The notes under the pieces are model-generated. The model was not told the origin of the DNA and made no database searches. It saw only the letters and a program-made list of their open reading frames with translations. From contig NZ_CP170633.1 of NCBI RefSeq assembly GCF_042932805.1, positions 2,604,001-2,668,000 on the forward strand: a DNA stretch of 64,000 nucleotides. Direction: 5' to 3'. The translations under genes and the position numbers were made by a program. This DNA is from Ascidiaceihabitans sp029251465 (GTDB lineage Bacteria; Pseudomonadota; Alphaproteobacteria; Rhodobacterales; Rhodobacteraceae). Of the stretch, positions 25,233-34,765 are shown piece after piece. The stretch's first letter is position 1, and each line of letters starts with the position of its first letter.

Positions 25233-26039
25233 TTAGCTGTTAGGACGCACGCGCGCGGCGCTTTTGTCAGCAAAGGCGGCCAAACGACTGCGCGCATCGG
25301 GCTGCGTGTTCACAACGCCAGCAACAACCGCCTCGGCATAGGCACCATCCATCGCCGACATGTTCTGGATGTGGCTGACCGCAGAGCAAATCGCAAAATT
25401 GGACAGCGGCAAATTCTGCGCTGTTTTGCGCGCCAGTTCCAGTGCCGTATCAAAGCTGGAGCCCTCGACAATATACTGCGCCAGCCCCAGATCAACGGCC
25501 TCTTGGCCCTGGTAGACGCGGCCGGTCAGCATCATGTCGATCATGCGTGATTTCCCAACCAGATCGGTCACGCGAATCGTTGCACCACCGCCTGTGAACA
25601 GCCCACGCTGCCCCTCTGGTAAGGCAAAATAAGCAGTTTTGTCCATCACCCGAATGTGGGCTGAACTGGCCAATTCCAGACCACCGCCCACCACGGCCCC
25701 TTGTAGGGCTGCGATCACCGGAACGCCGCCGTATTCCATTTTGTTGAACGCCTCGTGCCAGCGCAGGCACACGTGCATGAAATCGGCCGGGCTGCGATCT
25801 TGGTCGTGGTGTTCGATCAAATCCAAACCCGCGCAAAAGTGATCCCCCGCACCCGCAAGAACCACAGCACGCACGCCCGCACGCGGTGCCAGCGAAAAGA
25901 AATCGACCAGCTCGTCGATGGTGTGAATGTCTAGCGCGTTACGTTTGCTCGGACGATTTAGGGTCACAATCCAAACGCCGTCATCGTGTTCCTGAAGCGC
26001 AAGATTTGTGTAGCGAGAGATATCGATCTGAATGGCCAT
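25233..26039 (-). CDS. Enoyl-CoA hydratase/isomerase (crotonase) family protein
   Basis: A 268-residue crotonase. Signatures: VWIVTLNRPSKRNALD at the N-terminus, AVVLAGAGDHFCAGLDLIEHH (first oxyanion-hole segment), and VPVIAALQGAVVGGGLELASSAHIRVMDKTAYFALPEGQRGLFTGGGATIRV (second oxyanion hole and the usual catalytic loop; a glutamate occurs in LPEGQ). Family members hydrate enoyl-CoA esters, or hydrolyse, isomerise or open rings of acyl-CoA thioesters. It stands alone on the minus strand between the GlxA regulator and an RTX pseudogene, so the pathway cannot be deduced. The 26040-26297 gap after it shows no gene. Confidence 0.9.
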   Translation of the reverse strand: MAIQIDISRYTNLALQEHDDGVWIVTLNRPSKRNALDIHTIDELVDFFSLAPRAGVRAVVLAGAGDHFCAGLDLIEHHDQDRSPADFMHVCLRWHEAFNKMEYGGVPVIAALQGAVVGGGLELASSAHIRVMDKTAYFALPEGQRGLFTGGGATIRVTDLVGKSRMIDMMLTGRVYQGQEAVDLGLAQYIVEGSSFDTALELARKTAQNLPLSNFAICSAVSHIQNMSAMDGAYAEAVVAGVVNTQPDARSRLAAFADKSAARVRPNS

Positions 26040-26297
26040 GGTGGTGTCCTTGGAAAGAGGGTGGAATCAGTGTCAAAGCGATCAGTTGAACCTTTGCATG
26101 TGTGTCCTTCCTTTGGGAGTTGATCGCGACGTCATTTTACTGCGTCATGTTGGCCCAGATCGATAAATCATTCCCAGCGCGATGGAATACCACAGGTCGC
26201 GGGCACTTTAATCTTGATTAACGCTATGCCTTTCTCTCTTTGCAATTTTATGTAAAACCCTTTCAATAATTTTTGTTTCTTAACGAGGGCATAGATC

Positions 26298-27701
26298 ATG
26301 GCCACCATTGCACTTTCAGGAATTTCCGTTCGTTACTCTTATGATAGCGAGGGCAACACTGTCCGCGAAGCATACGCAGATGCGACTTTGGCATCCGTCG
26401 GATCCGATGATTGGGAATTCGAATAAAGCCGAAACCCTAACGGAACGATTGAAACGGAAGACACGACAGGTCAAACATATGGCGGCATATTAACAGGCGT
26501 TGACGGCCCCGTGTTTGGCCCCGGCGGTCCGGATTATAACGCCCCGAACATCCAGGAATTCAGCTATGTTTACCTGACCACGTGGGATGACAATGGTGTC
26601 ACGCGTCTGACCTACACCGTCGAATTCGGCTATTTTGATTCCTTGACGGGCAAAGGTACCTTTCAAATGTTCGCCATCGGCGGCGATCCGTTCCCGGCCA
26701 TGAGCACTGTCGCGGACTATGAGGCATGGCGCGCGACGGTAGCCTCGTTTTCTTCAATTCAGACTGAAGGCACGCCGTTTGCGGCAGGCACGCCCATCGA
26801 TCTGGCGAATGCACCGGGCGCAATTGTCACAGACGACGACACGGTTGTGGGCCAGGACATTGCAGAGCTGATCAACATCGGCGCAGGCAACGACACTGTT
26901 GTTGGCAATGACGGCAACGACACGATCAACGGCGGATCCGGCAACGACAGCTTGAACGGCAACATCGGTAACGATGTTCTGAACGGCGGCGAAGGTGACG
27001 ACACAGTTGTGGGCGGCCAAGGCGCCGACATGATCCAAGGCGGCGACGGCAAGGACAACATCCGTGGCGGCGACGACAACGACACGATTTACGGCAACGC
27101 AGACGACGATTACATCCAAGGCGGCGACGGCGCGGACGAAATCAATGGCGGCAGCGGCGTTAACAAAATGTTTGGCCAACGCGGCGAAGACACTCTGGTG
27201 GGTGGGTCGGACAATGACACGCTGAACGGCGGCGGCGGCTCTGACTTTATGAAAGGCGCGCAAGGCAACGATTGGTTCCGCGCGGGCAACGGCAACGACA
27301 CCCTTTGGGGCGGCAACGGGCGCGACACGATGTTCGGGAATTCCGATGCTGACGAACTGCTGGGCGGCGGCGGCGATGACCGCCTGAACGGCGGCGGTGG
27401 TGATGACACATTGCGCGGAGGCACCGGCGACGACTATCTAAAGGGTGGCGCAGGTGCTGACACATTCATCTTTGATGCGGGCATGGGCGCGGACGAAATC
27501 TCCGCCTACAACCGCACCGAAGACATCCTGCGCATCGACAGCGACCTGCTGACAGGCCAAACAACCGGCCAACAAGTGATGGACGATTTTGCATCCATTG
27601 TCGGCGGCAACATGGTGTTGGATTTCGGTGCTGGCAACTCGATCACGTTCCTCGGGTTTACCACGTTCAGCGGCTTTGAGGACGACATCGTCATATTTTA
27701 A
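26298..27701 (+). pseudogene. RTX calcium-binding protein gene interrupted by an in-frame TAA
   Basis: ATG 26298 (CGAGGG upstream) opens MATIALSGISVRYSYDSEG and runs 42 codons to TAA 26424-26426. The same frame continues without another stop to 27701, so without the TAA a 467-residue protein would be made. The downstream part begins SRNPNGTIETEDTTGQTYGG, then a beta-rich domain, about 20 glycine/aspartate RTX nonapeptides (residues ~200-390) and a C-terminal secretion-type end (DDYLKGGAGADTFIF onward) closely similar to the CAP-RTX protein at 18121-19239. A GTG at 26511 could start a shorter product but has no ribosome-binding site. One base change from an intact gene, or a sequencing error. 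Confidence 0.8.
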
Positions 27702-27719
27702 AACTGGGGCTTTCCCCTG

Positions 27720-27747
27720 CCCGCAGGTTTCGTGTGGAATCTGCGGG
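27720..27747 (+). terminator. Hairpin downstream of the RTX pseudogene
   Basis: CCCGCAG (27720-27726) pairs with CTGCGGG (27741-27747) with a 14-base loop, 19 bases past the stop. The remaining gap to 28079 is A/T-rich, carries no gene that I can support, and must contain the promoter of the mrp operon. Confidence 0.6.
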
Positions 27748-28079
27748 CGTCAAATTTGCCGAACAAACTGACGCAAAAACAGGTCACAGCTGCGCGCAAG
27801 TGAACAAAGCGAATTTCTACGTCGCCACGCCCCATAAGCCACTGTAAAATATATCAATCTGATGCCGGGCATCACGAACGTCGCCAGAATTGAACCACGC
27901 ACTCATTCTCAAAATGCAGATATTCTAGCGACTGGGGTGTCGATAGCCCTACAATCACATGACCTGTGCTGATCCACCGCATAATAAGTTCGCGATATTG
28001 CACATAAATCTCGCATGTGGTGTTGCGATTCCACCTCAGGCTTGCGTAACTGGCGGTGTCGATCAGATCAGGAGTTCAC

Positions 28080-30938
28080 GTGTCCCTCTTTTTTATCGTT
28101 GCTTTACCCTTCTTTGGCGCGCTTTTGCCCGGTCTGATGAATTCTGCGGGGCGATCTGCCTGCGCTGGCGTGACTTTTACCGTGTCTCTGGCGGCCTTCA
28201 TCGGGCTATTAACCAATCTGCCAACTGTTCTGGCAGGCGAGGTCGTAATGGCGCGCATCGACTGGCTGCCGATCTTGGGGCTGAACTTTACGTTGATGCT
28301 GGATGGGCTCGGATTTTTCTTTGCCCTGTTGATCCTCGGCATTGGCCTTTTGATCATCGCCTACGCCCGTCACTACCTAAGCCGTGACGACAACATGGGC
28401 GAATTTTTCACTTACTTGCTGCTGTTTCAAGGCGCGATGGTGGGCATAGTTCTATCCGATAACATCCTGCTTTTGCTGGTGTTCTGGGAACTTACCTCGC
28501 TGTCATCCTTCCTGCTGATCGGCTATTGGAAACACCTGCCCGAGGGACGCCAAGGCGCGCGCATGGCTCTGACCGTGACCGGCATGGGCGGGCTTGCAAT
28601 GATCGGTGGCATGCTGATCCTTGGGCAAATCGCGGGCAGCTATGATCTGTCCGTCATCCTGCAAAACCGTGATCTGATCCAAGCGGATCCGCTGTACGTT
28701 CCTGCGCTGGTCCTGATTTTGCTGGGCTGTTTCACGAAATCAGCGCAGTTTCCGTTTCACTTCTGGCTGCCGCACGCCATGGCCGCGCCAACGCCTGTGT
28801 CCGCCTACTTGCACTCTGCGACGATGGTCAAAGCCGGTATTTTCCTGATGGCGCGCATGTGGCCGGTGCTGTCTGGCACGCCTGAATGGTTCATGATCGT
28901 GACCTCGGCCGGTTTGATCACGATGGTTCTGGGCGCTGTGATCGCGCTGTTCAAACATGACCTCAAGGCGCTGCTGGCGTTTTCAACTGTCAGTCATTTG
29001 GGGCTGATCACGATGCTTTTGGGCACCGGCACGGCGTTCGGCGCAATGGCGGCTGTGTTCCACATCCTGAACCACGCAACATTCAAAGCGGCGCTGTTCA
29101 TGTCCGCAGGCATCATCGATCACGAGGCCCACACCCGCGACATTCGCCGCCTTGGTGGCTTGCGCAAACTGATGCCGGTGACCTTTGTGATCGCCTCGCT
29201 TGCCGCGCTTTCGATGGCCGGAATTCCGTTGCTGAACGGCTTTTTGTCCAAAGAAATGATGCTAGAAGAAGCCAACCACACAGTCCTGTTCAGCACCCCT
29301 TGGCTGGTGCCTGCGCTCGCAACCTTCGGATCGCTGTTTTCTGCCGCCTACTGTTTCCGCCTGATCGGGCATGTGTTCTTTGGGCCCGTGCGCGATGATT
29401 ATCCGGCCAAGCCGCATGATCCCGGTGCTGGCCTGTGGATGCCGCCGGCCATTCTGGTGGTCTTGGTTGTCGTGATTGGCATCGCGCCATTCCTCGCCGA
29501 ACCCTTTGTGAAAATCGTGACCGCGTCCGTTTTGGGCGAGACCGCAGATGTGCCGAAGGCGTATTTCAAAATCTGGCATGGACTGGTTCCTGCCCTCTAC
29601 ATGTCAATCATCGCTGTGGTTGGCGGTCTGCTGATGTTGACGATTTTCAACCCTGCTTTGCGGATCTGGGAAAACACTCCGCGCCCCGAGGCAAAACCGA
29701 TCTTTGAGGGCATTGTGGACGCCACTGCCCGTCTGGCACGCGTCCTGATCTTGCCCCTGCACAACGGCGCGTTTTCACGCTACGCCGCTATCGGATCAAT
29801 CGCTATTGTTGCCGCTGGCTATCACGCGTGGGTCACCGGTACAGTCGGTGCGGCCACCCGCGAAATCCAAGCCGCAGGACCGGTCGCCATCGCAGGCTGG
29901 CTGATGCTGGTCGCGGCCACTGGCGGCATGGTGGTCATGCACCGCAACCGGCTTTTGTCGCTGATCCTGATCGGGATTGTCGGCCTGATGGTGTCCATCG
30001 GCTTTGTGTTTTTCAGCGCGCCGGATTTGGCGATGACCCAGTTCACCGTCGAAGTTGTGACGATCATCCTCCTGCTGCTCGCCCTCAATTTCCTGCCAAA
30101 TCGCACACCAGTCGAAAGCTCGGTCTTGCGCCGTGTGCGGGATGCATCGGTAGCAATTGTTGGCGGGTTGGCGACGTTTTCGCTGGCGTACTACTACCTG
30201 TTGCGCGACGCGGCCGGCCCGTCGATTTCTGAATTCCACCTCGCAAATTCCTACAAAGGCGGTGGTGGCACAAACGTGGTTAACGTGATTCTCGTCGATT
30301 TTCGTGGCTTTGATACCTACGGCGAAATCATCGTTTTGGGCATCGCAGCACTGCTGATCTACGCGCTGACGGAAACGCTGCTCAGCGGGCCCGTTCGCGC
30401 ACGATTGCTGAACCGCAAACCGGACCAAGCGCGCGCTGGCGACACCCATCCGATGATGATGGTTGTGCTGACCCGCGTGCTGATGCCGGTCATTTTGATG
30501 GTCGGGTTCTACATCTTTTTGCGCGGTCACAACGAACCGGGTGGCGGTTTCATCGCCGGCCTCATCGTGTCGATTGCTGTGGTGATGCAGTACATGGCCA
30601 GCGGGTTTTCCTGGGCCTCGGCCCGTCTAAGATACCCCTACCACGGCGTGATTGGCGCAGGCGTTTTGATTGCTGGTCTGACCGGCATCGGGTCGTGGTT
30701 CGTGGGCAAACCATTCTTGACCTCGGATTTCACCTACGTGCGCATTCCGCCCTTTGAAAAATTCGAATTGGCCACCGCCGCCCTGTTTGATCTGGGCGTG
30801 TTCCTTGCGGTCGTTGGTGCGGTGATGCTGTCCCTCGAGAGCTTCTCCCGCCTTGCGCGCAGCGCCCACACATCCGAAAGCGACGAACCGATGGATATCG
30901 ACCCCTCCAGAGACGATCCAGCACAGGAGGGCGTGTAA
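28080..30938 (+). CDS. mrpA: Mrp/Pha Na+(K+)/H+ antiporter subunit A, with fused subunit B
   Basis: Large membrane subunit of the cation/proton antiporter, 952 residues from GTG 28080, chosen because AGGAG lies six bases upstream. Residues ~1-500 resemble NuoL: GLGFFFALLILGIGLLIIAYARHYLS, VFWELTSLSSFLLIGYW, CFTKSAQFPFHFWLPHAMAAPTPVSAYLHSATMVKAGIFL, and HILNHATFKAALFMSAGIIDHE carry the Lys, His and Glu residues of the proton path. Residues ~690-940 correspond to the MrpB-like domain (VLTRVLMPVILMVGFYIFLRGHNEPGGGFIAGL), the fusion typical of alphaproteobacterial PhaAB. It starts a seven-domain operon; the complex confers Na+ and alkaline pH tolerance, sensible in a marine bacterium. Confidence 0.96.
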   Translation: MSLFFIVALPFFGALLPGLMNSAGRSACAGVTFTVSLAAFIGLLTNLPTVLAGEVVMARIDWLPILGLNFTLMLDGLGFFFALLILGIGLLIIAYARHYLSRDDNMGEFFTYLLLFQGAMVGIVLSDNILLLLVFWELTSLSSFLLIGYWKHLPEGRQGARMALTVTGMGGLAMIGGMLILGQIAGSYDLSVILQNRDLIQADPLYVPALVLILLGCFTKSAQFPFHFWLPHAMAAPTPVSAYLHSATMVKAGIFLMARMWPVLSGTPEWFMIVTSAGLITMVLGAVIALFKHDLKALLAFSTVSHLGLITMLLGTGTAFGAMAAVFHILNHATFKAALFMSAGIIDHEAHTRDIRRLGGLRKLMPVTFVIASLAALSMAGIPLLNGFLSKEMMLEEANHTVLFSTPWLVPALATFGSLFSAAYCFRLIGHVFFGPVRDDYPAKPHDPGAGLWMPPAILVVLVVVIGIAPFLAEPFVKIVTASVLGETADVPKAYFKIWHGLVPALYMSIIAVVGGLLMLTIFNPALRIWENTPRPEAKPIFEGIVDATARLARVLILPLHNGAFSRYAAIGSIAIVAAGYHAWVTGTVGAATREIQAAGPVAIAGWLMLVAATGGMVVMHRNRLLSLILIGIVGLMVSIGFVFFSAPDLAMTQFTVEVVTIILLLLALNFLPNRTPVESSVLRRVRDASVAIVGGLATFSLAYYYLLRDAAGPSISEFHLANSYKGGGGTNVVNVILVDFRGFDTYGEIIVLGIAALLIYALTETLLSGPVRARLLNRKPDQARAGDTHPMMMVVLTRVLMPVILMVGFYIFLRGHNEPGGGFIAGLIVSIAVVMQYMASGFSWASARLRYPYHGVIGAGVLIAGLTGIGSWFVGKPFLTSDFTYVRIPPFEKFELATAALFDLGVFLAVVGAVMLSLESFSRLARSAHTSESDEPMDIDPSRDDPAQEGV

Positions 30939-31297
30939 TGGAATTGCTCGTTGCATCTGCCATTGGCATTCTAACGGCTGGCGGTCTGTATCTGACGCTG
31001 CGGCTGCGGACGTTCCCGGTGATTTTGGGGATTTCGCTGCTGACCTACGCTGTGAACGTGTTCTTGTTTGCCTCCGGGCGGCTCACGGTTGGGGCACCTC
31101 CGATCTTGCGCGACGGCGTGACGACCTACGCTGATCCATTGCCGCAAGCCTTGGTGCTGACGGCGATTGTGATCTCGTTCGGGATGACAGCCGTGGTGGT
31201 GATGATTGGTCTGGGGGCGTTCCTGGGGTCCGACGATGACCACGTGGACGACATGCCTGAACCCTCGAACGACACGACACAGGAGCCCACATCATGA
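30938..31297 (+). CDS. mrpC: Mrp antiporter subunit C
   Basis: A NuoK-like subunit of 119 residues with three membrane helices: LLVASAIGILTAGGLYLTLR, FPVILGISLLTYAVNVFLFASGRL and PQALVLTAIVISFGMTAVVVMIGL, the last being the strongly conserved MrpC/NuoK helix. The C-terminal tail is acidic and hydrophilic. The start shares one base with the mrpA stop codon, and its own end overlaps mrpD. Confidence 0.95.
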   Translation: MELLVASAIGILTAGGLYLTLRLRTFPVILGISLLTYAVNVFLFASGRLTVGAPPILRDGVTTYADPLPQALVLTAIVISFGMTAVVVMIGLGAFLGSDDDHVDDMPEPSNDTTQEPTS

Positions 31298-32832
31298 GCC
31301 ACTGGATCATTGCCCCCGTCGTGCTGCCCGCCATGGTCGCACCGTTCATCGTGCTGGCCGCGCGTTACCACATCGGCATCCAGCGCGCGTTTTCCGTCGC
31401 GGGTGTGCTGGCGCTGATTGCCGTGGCCTTGGGGCTGGCGGTACAAGTCGCTGACGGATCGGTTGTGCTGTATCAGCTCGGCGATTGGGCGGCCCCTTTT
31501 GGCATCGTGCTGGTTGGTGATCGTCTGTCTACACTGATGGTTCTGCTCACCGCGGTGCTGGCGCTGTTTGTGCTGCTGTATGCCATCGGCTCTGGCTGGG
31601 ATGATCGCGGGCGGCATTTTCATGCGCTGTTCCAGTTCCAGCTGATGGGCATCATGGGCGCGTTCCTGACCGGCGATTTGTTCAACATGTTCGTGTTCTT
31701 CGAAGTGCTGTTGATCGCCTCATACGGCCTGATGATCCACGCAGGTGGCAATGCGCGGCTGCGCGCGGGCGTGCAGTACGTGCTGTTCAACCTGATCGGA
31801 TCGACGTTGTTTTTGTTCGCGCTCGGGTCGATTTACGCGGAAACCGGCACGCTGAACATGGCGGACCTTGCCAATCGCGTGGCCTTGATCGGGCCCGAAG
31901 ATACGGTTGGCATTCGTGTTGCCGCTGTCCTGTTACTGCTGGTCTTTGCGATCAAAGCCGCCCTAGTGCCATTGCACTTCTGGCTGCCCTCCAGCTACGC
32001 CGAAGCACCCGCCCCCATCGCCGCCCTGTTCGCGATCATGACCAAGGTCGGAGCCTACGCGATCATCCGCGTCTACACGCTGATTTTCCCGCCAGAGCTG
32101 TCGGTCACCCAAGGCCTGCACGACGTCTGGCTGCAACCCGCCGCGTTGCTGTCCGTCGCCGTGGGCATGGTCGGGGTTCTGGCCGCCAAACGGCTGGATC
32201 GCTTGGTTGCGTTTTCCGTGATCGGGTCGATGGGCATGGTGATGATCGCGATTGCGCTGTTCACACCCCAAGGCATTGCCGCCGCTCTTTACTACATCGT
32301 GCACTCGACTTTGGCGGGGGCGACGTTGTTCCTGATCTCTGATCTGGTGCGAACCGGACGCGGCAATCTGGTGCTGACCCCGCAGCCTGCAATCGCGGGC
32401 AACGCGCTGACTGCCGCGTTGTTTTTCGCAGGCGCAATCGCGATGGCCGGCTTGCCGCCGCTATCCGGTTTCATCGGCAAACTCTTGGTGCTGCAAGCCT
32501 CCTATAGTTCTGACCTGATGGTCTGGATCTGGGTCGTCGTGCTAGGATCAAGCCTGATCAGCATCGTCGGGTTCGCGCGCGCAGGCAGCATCCTGTTCTG
32601 GAAGGCGCACAGCGTCACGCCAACGGAGGATGCACCAACACGCCCCGCCGCGCTGTCGTATGTGGCTGTCGGTGGACTGGTGACCTTGCTGATTGCGCAT
32701 ACGGTTTTTGCAGGTCAAATGCATGGCTACAGCACCAAGATGGCCGCCCAACTGTTTGGTCCGGAACCGTATATTTCAACCGTGTTGGACACGCCCGGCA
32801 AGCTAAGCAAACCATCCAAGGAGGAGCATTGA
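31294..32832 (+). CDS. mrpD: Mrp antiporter subunit D
   Basis: NuoM/NuoN-like subunit of 512 residues with about 14 membrane helices. Conserved stretches: FEVLLIASYGLMIHAGG with the key glutamate, VFAIKAALVPLHFWLPSSYAEAPAPIAALFAIMTKVGAYAIIRVY with the lysine residues of the proton path, and FFAGAIAMAGLPPLSGFIGKLLVLQASY. MrpA and MrpD together form the ion-translocating core. ATG 31294 overlaps the mrpC stop. Confidence 0.96.
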   Translation: MSHWIIAPVVLPAMVAPFIVLAARYHIGIQRAFSVAGVLALIAVALGLAVQVADGSVVLYQLGDWAAPFGIVLVGDRLSTLMVLLTAVLALFVLLYAIGSGWDDRGRHFHALFQFQLMGIMGAFLTGDLFNMFVFFEVLLIASYGLMIHAGGNARLRAGVQYVLFNLIGSTLFLFALGSIYAETGTLNMADLANRVALIGPEDTVGIRVAAVLLLLVFAIKAALVPLHFWLPSSYAEAPAPIAALFAIMTKVGAYAIIRVYTLIFPPELSVTQGLHDVWLQPAALLSVAVGMVGVLAAKRLDRLVAFSVIGSMGMVMIAIALFTPQGIAAALYYIVHSTLAGATLFLISDLVRTGRGNLVLTPQPAIAGNALTAALFFAGAIAMAGLPPLSGFIGKLLVLQASYSSDLMVWIWVVVLGSSLISIVGFARAGSILFWKAHSVTPTEDAPTRPAALSYVAVGGLVTLLIAHTVFAGQMHGYSTKMAAQLFGPEPYISTVLDTPGKLSKPSKEEH

Positions 32833-32833
32833 T

Positions 32834-33334
32834 ATGGGTCGCGCATTTAACTGGTTAATACCGCATCCATTTTTGACGCTTTTGTTGGCTGTGGTTTGGA
32901 CGCTGTTGCAGAACCAAATCTCGGCCGGAATGGTTGTGTTCGGCATCATCCTCGGGGTGCTCATTCCGTGGGGCACATCGATTTGGTGGCCCGACACGCC
33001 CAAAGGATTTCGTCTGGGCAAAATGGTGACCTACAGCGTCATGGTGCTTTGGGATATCATCATCGCCAACATCCAAGTCGCATGGATCGTGCTGACTGTT
33101 CCGAATTCAAAACTAAAGCCCGCATGGATCGTGGTCCCGCTAGAATTGCGCCAACCCGAGGCAATCACAGTGCTGGCGGGCACCATTACGCTGACCCCCG
33201 GTACGGTGTCTGCGGACCTGTCCGATGGCGGTCACAGCCTGCTGGTGCACGTGCTGCACACCGATGACGCCGATGCTGTGCGCGACGAAATCATGACCCG
33301 CTACCAGAGCCGCCTAAAGGAGATTTTCCTATGA
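32834..33334 (+). CDS. mrpE: Mrp antiporter subunit E
   Basis: A 166-residue subunit with two to three N-terminal membrane helices (HPFLTLLLAVVWTLLQNQISAGMVVFGIILGVLIPW) followed by a cytoplasmic domain containing PAWIVVPLELRQPEAITVLAGTITLTPGTVSADLSDGGHSLLVHVLH, the MrpE family signature. Starts one base after mrpD with the GGAGGAG ribosome-binding site inside the mrpD end. Needed for assembly of the whole complex. Confidence 0.94.
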   Translation: MGRAFNWLIPHPFLTLLLAVVWTLLQNQISAGMVVFGIILGVLIPWGTSIWWPDTPKGFRLGKMVTYSVMVLWDIIIANIQVAWIVLTVPNSKLKPAWIVVPLELRQPEAITVLAGTITLTPGTVSADLSDGGHSLLVHVLHTDDADAVRDEIMTRYQSRLKEIFL

Positions 33335-33618
33335 TGAATGCGTCTGCAATGATGGACATCGCGCTGATCATCGCCTTTATCACGCTGGCGCTGGGGCAAA
33401 TTCTGTCGATGGTTCGACTGGTACTGGGTCCGACACCAGGGGACCGCATTTTGGCGCTGGATACGATGGTCGTGAACGCCTTGGGGCTGGTGGTCGTGCT
33501 GGGCATTCACCAAGGCTTGCAAATCTATTTCGAGGTGTCGCTGCTGATTGCCATGCTCGGCTTTGTGTCGACGGTCGCCTTGGCGCGCTTTATTTTGCGG
33601 GGGGACATCATCGAATGA
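33331..33618 (+). CDS. mrpF: Mrp antiporter subunit F
   Basis: A 95-residue, three-helix membrane subunit. The pattern LGQILSMVRLVLGPTPGDRILALDTMVVNALGLVVVLGI is the MrpF signature with the conserved Gly-Pro-Asp-Arg region on the cytoplasmic side. Overlaps mrpE upstream and mrpG downstream by four bases each. Confidence 0.94.
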   Translation: MMNASAMMDIALIIAFITLALGQILSMVRLVLGPTPGDRILALDTMVVNALGLVVVLGIHQGLQIYFEVSLLIAMLGFVSTVALARFILRGDIIE

Positions 33619-34004
33619 CTGTTCAAATTATCGGAACCTATGCCACGGCGCTTTGCTTGTTGATCGGGTCGGGTTTCATCATTGTGGGCGTCATCGGGCT
33701 GTTGAAATTCAACGACCCCATGACCCGCCTGCACGCCCCGACAAAGGTTGGAACCATCGGCATCGGCATGCTGCTGTTGGCGTCGATCTGCCACTCTTTT
33801 GTGTTGGGCGATGCATCCGTCCACGAGCTGCTGATCATGGCGTTCTTGTTTGTGACAGCACCGATTTCCGCGAACTTTATCGCCAAGGTAAACATCCACC
33901 GCGGTGCCTGCGAAACGCCACCGTCGCCGCCGCGTGACGACACGTGGTCCACGCTGGATACACCGAATGCTGATCTGCAAATGGAAAGCGACGCACAGAA
34001 ATAA
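33615..34004 (+). CDS. mrpG: Mrp antiporter subunit G
   Basis: Last subunit, 129 residues with three membrane helices. IGSGFIIVGVIGLLKFNDPMTRLHAPTKVGTIGIGMLLLASI is the MrpG signature, including the conserved RLHAPTKVGTIG loop. A hydrophilic tail of about 35 residues, rich in Pro and Asp, extends past the family core. It ends the operon; no strong terminator is visible before the convergent pseudogene at 34071. Confidence 0.94.
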   Translation: MTVQIIGTYATALCLLIGSGFIIVGVIGLLKFNDPMTRLHAPTKVGTIGIGMLLLASICHSFVLGDASVHELLIMAFLFVTAPISANFIAKVNIHRGACETPPSPPRDDTWSTLDTPNADLQMESDAQK

Positions 34005-34070
34005 CCGGGCTTTTAGTGCGTCGCCCTGTAAAAACCGGCGCTGCAAATCCCGCAGCAACGCCAACTTTAA

Positions 34071-34625
34071 TCAGGCCTTTTTATGCCACTCGAACGCTTG
34101 GAACGGCGCATCAACCGGTGTGTGTGCGACGTGGTTGGTAAAGTTTGACATCACCTTTTGCGCCTGACCCAAAATGACCTCTAGAACATGGCGCTGCGTG
34201 TAACCTGCGTTCAGAAACGCCTGCATCTGCGCCTCGTTTACAACACCGCGTTCGCACACAACAATCAGGGTAAACGTGCGCAACGCCGCAAGCTTGTCGA
34301 ACGGCAGCGGCGTCTCGTTTCGCAGCGCCTCGGTGATCGCGTCATCGACCTTCATCATTTTGGCGATTCCGGTGTGCGTAAGAACGCAATAATGACAGGA
34401 ATTCTCGACGTTGATTGCCTGCCAGACAACCGTTTTTTCGTCATTGTCAAAACTGGAGTTCATGAATTGCTGATGGACAAAAGAATAGGCCGCAAACAGG
34501 CCCGACGCTTCGGCCATTGTAGCATGAAGACCGGGTAGAAACCCGTTTTACTTTTTGGACGCCACAATCAGTGGCTTGCTTTCGTCCGGTGCCGTTTCTT
34601 CGGTATGCAGGGTAAAGTGGGTCAT
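34071..34625 (-). pseudogene. AhpD/carboxymuconolactone decarboxylase-like gene broken by an in-frame TAA
   Basis: The true start is ATG 34625, preceded by CTCCGGAGAG. The frame begins MTHFTLHTEETAPDESKPLI, as in other members of this family, then hits TAA at 34550-34548 (codon 26). It resumes in the same frame with NGFLPGLHATMAEASGLFAAYSF and runs intact to 34071, containing the AhpD-type redox motif NSCHYCVLTHTG (Cys-x-x-Cys plus His). A short product could start at ATG 34517, but it would lack the N-terminal strand of the fold. The family reduces peroxides or alkyl nitroso compounds by thiol chemistry. It is divergent from a TetR gene that is also broken. Confidence 0.82.
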
Positions 34626-34682
34626 TTTTCTCTCCGGAGATTAGGGGGCATTTATCGTTTCGTGACCCCATGCATCCGTGAT

Positions 34683-34698
34683 TTGAGTGATCACTCAA
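34683..34698. promoter_or_regulatory. Perfect 16-base palindrome, likely TetR operator
   Basis: TTGAGTGATCACTCAA is perfectly self-complementary and lies midway between the divergent AhpD-like (start 34625) and TetR (start 34766) genes, where TetR regulators commonly bind to control both. It has survived although both genes carry lesions. Confidence 0.75.
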
Positions 34699-34765
34699 TC
34701 GTGACACAAGTTCTTTCATTCTTAGGCGGGACAAATCGGAAAAAGTCACCTATTTTGAAACCGTC

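Noticed and set aside
26880..27450. Regularly spaced GGCGGC/GACGAC repeats, superficially like a CRISPR or satellite array
   Set aside because: They are codons of RTX nonapeptide repeats; units are 27 bases, variable, and coding. The same holds for 18360-18760.
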